Assembly (NCBI GenBank): GCA_903858085.1
Contig: CAIOHJ010000058.1
Location: 1-12,586, forward strand
Direction of reading: 5' to 3'
Source: an uncultured Chloroflexota bacterium
Lineage (GTDB): Bacteria > Chloroflexota > Anaerolineae > Caldilineales > Caldilineaceae
DNA length: 12,586 bases
Shown here: positions 1 through 6,302 of the stretch, in pieces
Position numbering within the stretch: position 1 is the stretch's first letter
How the letters are laid out: every line of letters starts with the position of its first letter
The notes under the pieces: model-generated
Databases searched by the model: none
Told to the model about the DNA's origin: nothing
What the model saw: only the letters and a program-made list of their open reading frames with translations
Position numbers and translations under genes: made by a program

Positions 1-3000
1 CGATGCCGGAGACGCAGATCAATAGGTTATTTGTCATCGACGAAGGGAAGAGCTTTGGCATCTGGTATACACAGTTATTCAATCGTGCATTGAAGTATAC
101 CCATTGCTTAAAGAATGGCCGATAAATGCCCGGATAGACCGACTGAAAATCAAACTTATACTGTCGTGATTTCGCCACATCTTTCTTCTGTGCTACGTCC
201 CAAGAAATTTGTGTCGAATCAAATGTGATAAACTCTTCTGCAGTCAGAAGAGAATTCTGAACTCTAGCCTGTGCGAATCCATCAACCTGATTATTGTAAA
301 AATCAATGGTACGATTGATATTGCGCACCACCGCCGTTTGGCTTGAGTTGTAACACCAAGCATCTCTTGATGTTGTAAGACCCGTCCCATAGAAAGGAAT
401 AAAAATGCTGTTTGATTTTTTGTCGACCTTATCTCCTAAAGCAATGAATCCTGCAAACGATTCGCTTCGGTGGCTAACCCAATCCCCGTGCTCATTTGGT
501 GCCACCGTCTGCCATTCCATATCCCAACTCGCCAGTGACCTATACTTCTTGACCATTGCCAGCTTTTCTTCACGGCTGAGGTAGTCGCCGATGTCCCGAT
601 AGTAGATCGTAGCCTTTTCCACTCGCCTGGCTGGATTCTTCACCAAGAACGTGATGGCGATAGGTGTGCGAGAGCCTGATCCAAATATCTTGCCACCTTC
701 TCTGCGTGACAGTTCACCGCTGGTCCGCTGATTTCCCCGCAAGTTGAAGACATAGATCGAAGAGAACTCTCGCTCAAAGCATTTACGCAGCCCATCCTGC
801 GCATTGCCGTCGATCCAGCCACCGTTCGAGACAAAGCAGATAATCCCGCCGTGCGTGTCGTCCAATCGGTCGGACGCCCAGCGGAATGCTTTAATGTAGG
901 AGTCGTAGAGGGAGTTTTTTAGGGTGGCAGAGGAACAACGTGCATACGTTTCCTTAATCCGCCTGTCCAACACTGAATACTTCTGATTCTGTGCATTGTC
1001 GTTTGCAGACCGCTGCCCCACCGAGTACGGCGGATTGCCCCAGATCACGCGCAGCGGCGCCTTCTTCTGCCGCGCTACCCGTTCCGAGTTCTGCGGGAAC
1101 ATCTCTGTGTACAGAGCGTCGCTACCATCGCTCTCGCCCAGTTGGAAGGTGTCGGTCAGGCAGATGCCGTCAAAGCTGCGGTATTTGGTACTGCCGCCCA
1201 TCGCATCGTGGAAGGCATTCTCGATGTTGATGGCGGCGATGTAGTAGGCCAGCAGCACGATCTCGTTGGCGTGTATCTCCTGGGTGTATTTGCGCACCAG
1301 GTCTTTGCGGGCAATCAACCCGCTTTGCAGCAGCCGCACCGTGAACGTTCCTGTGCCCGAAAATGGGTCGAGCAGATGTACGTTCTCGTCGGACAGGCTG
1401 CGCCCGAACTCCTGGCGCAAGAGGTCATCGACCGAGTGTAGCATGAAGTCGACAATCTCCACTGGCGTGTAGACGATGCCCAGCCGCTCGACCAACTTGG
1501 GGAAAGCTGTCTTGAAGAACTTGTCGTACAGTTCGATGATGATGCGCTGCTTGCCTTCGGCGTTGTCGATGCCGGAGGCGCGCTTGCGCACTGAATCGTA
1601 GAAGCGCTGCAACGTGGCCGTATCCTTTTCGATGGCCTGCGCTTCTAGCAGATCGAGCATGGCCTGCATGGAGACAGAAATCGGGTTATGCTGGACGAAG
1701 GAATAGCCCTCAAAGAGCGCGTCAAAGACCGGTTGAGTGATGACATGCTGCGAAAGCATCTCCACGGCCTCCTGCTGTGAGATGCTGGGGTTGATATTTT
1801 TGCGTAGCCCACCCAGGAAGTTCTGGAATGCCTGCTGATGGGGGCCAGTCTCTGTGATCAGGCGACTGATGCGGTCAACCTGGCGCTCGGCAATCTCGGC
1901 CACGTTCTTCGCCCACTGTTCCCAGTAGCGGCGGTCGCCTACCTTCTGCACCATGCGTGCAAAGACCACGTGTTGTAACTGCTCAAACTGTAACGCCAGT
2001 TGTTGGGCAACTGCCTTCTGCGAATCCTTTGCTTTCTCAGGATCGGCGTCAACTGGCGTTCCATCCTCCCATGACAGCGGTGCGCCGCCCACCAAAATGT
2101 TGGCAGGCTTCTTGCGGTTGAGTTCAATCTTGTTGACGGTGGCGTTGAAGCGGTCGTCATGTGCGCGCAGCGCGTTGAGCACCGTCCACACCACCTTGTA
2201 GCGCTCGTTGTCGTCGAGTGCCTTGTCCGGCTCCACGTCGGCTGGAACCACCACTGGAATGATGATGTACCCATATTTCTTGCCGGGCGCTTTGCGCATG
2301 ACGCGCCCCACCGACTGCACGACATCGACCTGTGAGTTGCGCGCCGAGAGGAACATCACTGCATCCAGCGAGGGCACATCGACGCCTTCGCTCAGACAGC
2401 GCACGTTGGTCAGGATGCGGCATTCGCCATCCGATGCCTCAGCCTTCAGCCACCCCAACATTTCGTCGCGCACAGGCGCCGACATGCCGCCATCGATATG
2501 CCTGGAAGCAACCGGTGTCATTTGGCTGCGTCGATCCTCCGGCAGCGATTCGATGTACTTCTCGGACGCTGTATTGAAGGTGGTCGTGATTTTCTTGGAG
2601 ATAGCAATAGTCTGACAGAACGCTACTGCGCGGCGCATGGGGTCGGGATCGCTGCTGGCAATGATCCCCTCGTCGCCGAGCACCTGTTTGGAAAGGGCAT
2701 TGATGCAGCCGATCAGTTTCGACGCGTCGTCAGTGTTGATCTCGGTGGCCTTGTCCGCAATCATCTGCTGGATGGCGGGCGGCACGTTGCGATCATTCAA
2801 CGTGAGGATCAGCACACGGTAGTCAGTCAGCAGGTCACGTTCCACCGCTTCGCCAAAGCCAATGCGATAAATCTCCTCACCGTAGAGTTCCGGGTCATCC
2901 ATCGAGCACAGCACTGCGTCGGCCTGCGCTGCCTTGCTCTTGGTATCGTCGCTGTACAGACGGGGCGTCGCCGTCATGTACAGGCGTTTCTTGCTGCGGA

Positions 3001-4108
3001 TGAAGCCATCGTCGTGCACTTTGGTGAAGGTGGATTCGTCCTCGCCGGACAGGGTGACGCCGGTCGTGCGGTGCGCCTCATCGCAGATGGTCAGGTCGAA
3101 GGCACTCAGTCTGTCGTCGGCTTCACGCAATTCTTTCTGCACCTTTGCCACAACCTCGATCGATTGATAGGTGGAAAAGATGACGGTCATCCCTCGATGT
3201 GTGTGGCCGTTGGCTTGGATGTAGCGAAGTTGACTGAGGATGTCCTGCACGTCGGTCGAGGCGGGCAGCGCCAGGTCGATGACGCTGGTCAAGTCGCTAT
3301 CTTCATTCTTTGCCCGTTTCTTGGAGACTTCGGGGTCAGAACAGATGCACACGGCGTTGATCGGCTCTTTAGCGTCGGCTGACCATTCACGCAGCGACTG
3401 GCTCAACAGCGAAATCGACGGTACCAGAAACAAGATGAAGCCTTTACCGTGGGTCTCATGTTCGGCAATGCGCAGAGCGTTGAACGTCTTGCCCGTTCCG
3501 CACGCCATGATGAGTTTGCCACGATCCGCCGTCTGAAAATACGCATGGGTGCGTTTCAAGGCATCTTGCTGATGTGGGCGCAGGACCTTCTTTGCCCGGC
3601 GCGACTCCATACCATGAATACCCTGTTCCAGCTTCTCCCAGTCTACCGGCGCTTCCTGGAGATCAAACAGGTTCAGGCGAGTGACCGGGGGATTCTGATT
3701 CTTGATCGCCTCTGTTGCGTTCGCCCCCCAGCGATTGGTCGTTGAAATCCATAGGCGATGCGCAAAACGCGTCGTACGCAGCGCCTCATCTTTGAATTCG
3801 CGGCTTGAAGTCGCTAAAAATGAATCGACCGCTGGCTTATCGATGGCTGCACTTTCCTGGTAGCACTTGCACTGTACTGCCCAGTAATCGCCGTCCACCG
3901 TCAGCGCCACCAGGTCGATGCCGGTGTCCGTACCGCCAAAGTCGTGTCGGCCAGGAAATTCATTCCAAAGCCAGATGTGCTTGAACCGATACGCGTATTG
4001 GGGGTCCGTCTGCAAATAGGCTTGCATCAGGCGCTCAAAGCGTGCACCCTTGTCTTTCTCGGAAAAGGCAATCTTGCGGTATTTTTCAAGGACGGTGTCA
4101 AATTGCAT
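1..4108 (-). CDS. Type ISP restriction-modification enzyme (nuclease-helicase-methyltransferase), 3' end missing
   Basis: A single minus-strand frame is open from ATG at 4108 to the left edge, giving 1369 visible codons. Domain order matches Type ISP single-chain enzymes (LlaGI/LlaBIII type). An Mrr-like PD-(D/E)XK nuclease lies at about residues 55-85, with GID ending at D65 and QCK at 79-81. An SF2 helicase follows: Walker A CGTGKT 203-208, DEAH 343-346, TATPR 379-383 and motif VI QSVGRVMR 598-605. A helical linker leads to an N6-adenine methyltransferase with motif I DPFSGTGTF at 914-922 and motif IV NPPY at 1025-1028. The visible part ends in the presumed target-recognition domain; family members have roughly 1,550-1,650 residues, so about 200-250 are probably missing. 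Family members cut unmethylated DNA after ATP-driven translocation and methylate one strand of their site. The ATG has no clear ribosome binding site; an in-frame GTG at 4129 (seven codons upstream) is an alternative. All key motifs look intact. It is transcribed away from the phage genes, so it is a separate unit. Confidence 0.95.
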   Translation of the reverse strand, partial: MQFDTVLEKYRKIAFSEKDKGARFERLMQAYLQTDPQYAYRFKHIWLWNEFPGRHDFGGTDTGIDLVALTVDGDYWAVQCKCYQESAAIDKPAVDSFLATSSREFKDEALRTTRFAHRLWISTTNRWGANATEAIKNQNPPVTRLNLFDLQEAPVDWEKLEQGIHGMESRRAKKVLRPHQQDALKRTHAYFQTADRGKLIMACGTGKTFNALRIAEHETHGKGFILFLVPSISLLSQSLREWSADAKEPINAVCICSDPEVSKKRAKNEDSDLTSVIDLALPASTDVQDILSQLRYIQANGHTHRGMTVIFSTYQSIEVVAKVQKELREADDRLSAFDLTICDEAHRTTGVTLSGEDESTFTKVHDDGFIRSKKRLYMTATPRLYSDDTKSKAAQADAVLCSMDDPELYGEEIYRIGFGEAVERDLLTDYRVLILTLNDRNVPPAIQQMIADKATEINTDDASKLIGCINALSKQVLGDEGIIASSDPDPMRRAVAFCQTIAISKKITTTFNTASEKYIESLPEDRRSQMTPVASRHIDGGMSAPVRDEMLGWLKAEASDGECRILTNVRCLSEGVDVPSLDAVMFLSARNSQVDVVQSVGRVMRKAPGKKYGYIIIPVVVPADVEPDKALDDNERYKVVWTVLNALRAHDDRFNATVNKIELNRKKPANILVGGAPLSWEDGTPVDADPEKAKDSQKAVAQQLALQFEQLQHVVFARMVQKVGDRRYWEQWAKNVAEIAERQVDRISRLITETGPHQQAFQNFLGGLRKNINPSISQQEAVEMLSQHVITQPVFDALFEGYSFVQHNPISVSMQAMLDLLEAQAIEKDTATLQRFYDSVRKRASGIDNAEGKQRIIIELYDKFFKTAFPKLVERLGIVYTPVEIVDFMLHSVDDLLRQEFGRSLSDENVHLLDPFSGTGTFTVRLLQSGLIARKDLVRKYTQEIHANEIVLLAYYIAAINIENAFHDAMGGSTKYRSFDGICLTDTFQLGESDGSDALYTEMFPQNSERVARQKKAPLRVIWGNPPYSVGQRSANDNAQNQKYSVLDRRIKETYARCSSATLKNSLYDSYIKAFRWASDRLDDTHGGIICFVSNGGWIDGNAQDGLRKCFEREFSSIYVFNLRGNQRTSGELSRREGGKIFGSGSRTPIAITFLVKNPARRVEKATIYYRDIGDYLSREEKLAMVKKYRSLASWDMEWQTVAPNEHGDWVSHRSESFAGFIALGDKVDKKSNSIFIPFYGTGLTTSRDAWCYNSSQTAVVRNINRTIDFYNNQVDGFAQARVQNSLLTAEEFITFDSTQISWDVAQKKDVAKSRQYKFDFQSVYPGIYRPFFKQWVYFNARLNNCVYQMPKLFPSSMTNNLLICVSGI

Positions 4109-4501
4109 TGGTCTGGCGCAGGGTTGCACCCCGTCCTAGCGGGATCGGGGAATTGCGCCATCCTCCAGTTTCCCCAGATAGAACCATGATCTCGAACTGC
4201 AAATCGCTAGATGCACAAGCGCATGTATTGCATCTGCTTCGAAAGTAGGTGAATGTAGAGATTCCGACAACACTCGACACAACAGTTCAATTCTCCCACA
4301 GTGTAGGACAGGCGGTCGGTGGAGCATCGGTCAGCCCGCAAGTCATCCGGACGGGGCAACGCAGGTCGGATAGGGGCTACTCGTACCGGTAGTGTATCAC
4401 AAGCTGCACAAGTACCCAATAGTATCGTCTCCCCCAGCGCTTTTGGAGAGGATATGCTTCATCACTAGAATTTCGCATCCCCGCATGCTACAATCGATGC
4501 C
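4109..4501. other. Intergenic region between the divergent restriction gene and small gene
   Basis: These 393 bases must hold the promoter of the minus-strand restriction gene and that of the small plus-strand gene. I see no convincing -35/-10 pair for the restriction gene. An 8-base palindrome TACCGGTA at 4384-4391 is the only compact dyad noted. Several short overlapping minus-strand frames cross it (for example 4207-4419, cysteine-rich, TTG start), but none has recognisable domains or convincing gene character. No tRNA gene or obvious attachment-site repeat was seen. Confidence 0.6.
4489..4494 (+). promoter_or_regulatory. -10-like element TACAAT, probable leaderless promoter
   Basis: TACAAT matches five of six bases of the TATAAT consensus and fits the TANNNT pattern. 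Its last base is 7 nt before the ATG at 4502, so transcription would start at or within a base or two of the start codon. No good TTGACA-like -35 box lies 16-18 nt upstream, and no Shine-Dalgarno sequence precedes the ATG. Both fit a leaderless transcript. This is inferred from spacing only. Confidence 0.45.
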
Positions 4502-4708
4502 ATGAAGACCTACCACGCACAGACCCATCGCATTCTGGATTTTTTGAGCCCAGACCTCGATGCGATTTTGTCTACCGGCCAGCCCGCTCGCATCACACTC
4601 AATATCGGCGGCGGCGGCAATGTACGCATCGAGGTATCAAAATTTCGCGATGTGCCCTGTCAGGAGGAGCGTGTAGAAAGGACAAGGGTTCACCCGCTCG
4701 GCACATAA
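4502..4708 (+). CDS. Small hypothetical protein, 68 aa
   Basis: A 68-codon frame starts at ATG 4502 and stops at TAA 4706-4708. I do not recognise the protein. The first 50 residues look like real protein: a helical N-terminus (MKTYHAQTHRILDFL) followed by a strand-rich stretch (ARITLNIGGGGNVRIEVSK). The last 18 residues are charged and less convincing. In place of a Shine-Dalgarno site it has a -10-like TACAAT 7 nt upstream, so it may be leaderless. It is divergent from the restriction gene and is closed off from the portal by a hairpin and a terminator, so it seems to be its own transcription unit. A possible role in controlling either neighbour rests on position alone. A stretch near its 3' end (4671-4689) resembles the ribosome binding site region at 8820-8838, so the gene may be a fusion or remnant. 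Confidence 0.45.
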   Translation: MKTYHAQTHRILDFLSPDLDAILSTGQPARITLNIGGGGNVRIEVSKFRDVPCQEERVERTRVHPLGT

Positions 4709-4717
4709 CCGCACTCA

Positions 4718-4734
4718 GGCAGCCGCTTGCTGCC
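4718..4734 (+). repeat. Short hairpin GGCAGC/GCTGCC after small gene
   Basis: GGCAGC (4718-4723) and GCTGCC (4729-4734) form a perfect 6-bp stem with a 5-nt loop, nine bases after the stop codon of the small gene. No T-tract follows, so it is not a canonical terminator alone. It may act as a 3'-end processing or pausing structure ahead of the terminator at 4767-4803. Confidence 0.5.
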
Positions 4735-4766
4735 CATAATTGAATCGACGGCGTTACCGCAATCAG

Positions 4767-4803
4767 GGCGCACTGTTCTTAAACGGAATGGTGCGCCTTT
4801 TTT
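4767..4803 (+). terminator. Strong intrinsic terminator
   Basis: GGCGCAC (4767-4773) pairs with GTGCGCC (4791-4797). The stem continues inward through two G-T wobbles and TTC/GAA (4776-4778 with 4786-4788), giving about 12 bp with a 7-nt loop. Six T residues (4798-4803) follow directly. It would end transcription of the small gene and separate it from the portal gene, which begins 86 nt later. Confidence 0.85.
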
Positions 4804-4889
4804 GTAGGCCAATCGGCCGATGCAACGGTCCGCCGTCCCAGTTCGCCCATCTTTGAATGTCATCCCTGCTGTTTCCAGGAGGTGCCCGC

Positions 4890-6302
4890 ATGAACCACTT
4901 TCAACGCTGGATGGCTTGGTTGGCCGCAGTCACCGCAGTGCCGGTTGGCCGGCCCGACGACGGCGTCAACCGTCCGCTCAGCGGGGCTCTTCTGACCCCG
5001 ATCGATAAACCCTGGGGTGAACAGTTCCAAGAGCTTGCCGACGCACGCGAAGCCTGGCGACGGAGCCCGCTCGCTCGTCGATTTGTCCAGCTGATTACTG
5101 CATATGTGGTGGGCAACGGCGTGCATGTCGCTGCCGAATACCGCCCCCTCGACCGCTTCCTGCGCACCTGGTGGGCCTCCAATCGCATGGATCTGCGCCT
5201 TGCCGAGTGGTGCGACGAATTGACCCGCTCCGGGGAACTGTTCGTGGTGCTCTATACCAATCCCGTCGATGGCTCCAGTGCCGTGCGACTGCGCCCAGCC
5301 CAGGTGATCGACGAGATCGAGGCCGACCCCGAAGATTACGAACGAGAGCTACGCTACCACGAGGCCGGCAGCCGGTTTGACCAGCTCGAAGGACGCTGGT
5401 GGCTCAGCCCTCAACACCCCGACGCCCAATCCAGCACCGCCCCCATCCTGCTCCACTACGCTGTCAACCGCCCGATCGGTGCACTGCGCGGAGAGTCCGA
5501 TCTGGCCCCAATTCTGCCCTGGATGCAACGCTACAGCCGTTGGCTGGAAGATCGTGTGCGGCTCAATGCCGGTGTGCGTGCGTTTTTGTGGGTGGTGAAT
5601 GCCCCAGCCCGCCTCCATGCCGCCCTGCGCGAGCGCTATACCCGTCCCCCAGAACCAGGCAGCATTGTCATCGCCGACGAAGGCGAAACCTGGACCGCCG
5701 TAGCCCCCACCCTCCACGCCAACGATGCCGCTTCCGATGGGCGCGCCATTCGCTGGATGATCACCGCTGGCGGGCCCGGCACCTCGCTGCTCGATCTCGG
5801 CGAAGGCGAGGACAGCAATCTGGCCACCGGCCAGGTGATGACCGAAATGCGCCGCCGCTTTTTGCGCCGCCGTCAATCCTATCTGCAGTGGTTGCTCGCA
5901 GATGTGGCAGTGCATGCCTGGCTGCGCTTCGCCGCCACACAGCGACTTTCCTGCCGCCAGATTGCCCCAGCCGATGTGAGGGTCGAGATGCCGGATATCT
6001 CGGTCGAGGACAATCGTGAGCTCGCTTCTGCCGCTGCACAGTTGGCTTCCGCTCTGGCCGATCTGAGCCAGTTGACAGGTTCGGGGCCCGCTTTCCGTCG
6101 GCTGGCCCTGCGTTGGTTCGTCAAATTTCTTGGGGAACAAGTCAGTGAGGGGGAGATGGAGACTGTGCTGGCGGAAGCTGGAATCGCTCCCCCCCAGGAA
6201 GGAGCTGCGGATGAATCGAAAAGCGTGCAGGCTGCGCAAACTGGCTTTCAAAAAGAGCTCGAACGAGCAAAGGAGTGTGCACAAGATGAATCGGGCAGGT
6301 GA
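4890..6302 (+). CDS. Phage portal protein
   Basis: The 470-residue product looks like a tailed-phage portal protein, the dodecameric ring at one capsid vertex through which DNA enters and leaves. Supporting features are RRSPLARRFVQ followed by AYVVGNGV (71-78), typical of portal N-terminal regions; ELTRSGELFVVLYTN (110-124), the portal-like strand segment; a central wing/stem-like part with RGESDL and a long helical segment; and an acidic, low-complexity C-terminus. Length and position directly before the protease/capsid gene agree. I chose ATG 4890 because AGGAGGT (4877-4883) sits 6 nt upstream; an in-frame ATG at 4857 has no such site. The 3' end overlaps the start of the next gene, implying translational coupling. 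No terminase gene precedes it, which is unusual. A long antisense frame across it reflects GC-rich codon use. Confidence 0.85.
   Translation: MNHFQRWMAWLAAVTAVPVGRPDDGVNRPLSGALLTPIDKPWGEQFQELADAREAWRRSPLARRFVQLITAYVVGNGVHVAAEYRPLDRFLRTWWASNRMDLRLAEWCDELTRSGELFVVLYTNPVDGSSAVRLRPAQVIDEIEADPEDYERELRYHEAGSRFDQLEGRWWLSPQHPDAQSSTAPILLHYAVNRPIGALRGESDLAPILPWMQRYSRWLEDRVRLNAGVRAFLWVVNAPARLHAALRERYTRPPEPGSIVIADEGETWTAVAPTLHANDAASDGRAIRWMITAGGPGTSLLDLGEGEDSNLATGQVMTEMRRRFLRRRQSYLQWLLADVAVHAWLRFAATQRLSCRQIAPADVRVEMPDISVEDNRELASAAAQLASALADLSQLTGSGPAFRRLALRWFVKFLGEQVSEGEMETVLAEAGIAPPQEGAADESKSVQAAQTGFQKELERAKECAQDESGR

Noticed and set aside
2498..3382. 294-codon plus-strand frame in the restriction gene
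   Set aside because: It lies opposite the helicase domain with its DEAH and motif VI sequences; no domain of its own.
4207..4419. Minus-strand 70-codon cysteine-rich frame with a purine-rich site upstream of a TTG start
   Set aside because: No family likeness, overlaps other equally weak frames, and the start is non-ATG. Not enough to call a gene upstream of the restriction enzyme.
4671..4689. 17-of-19 match to the ribosome binding site region at 8820-8838, suggesting a remnant of a lost phage gene
   Set aside because: Only 12 bases match without a break, which is expected by chance in this length, and purine-rich sites converge. Kept only as a remark on the small gene.
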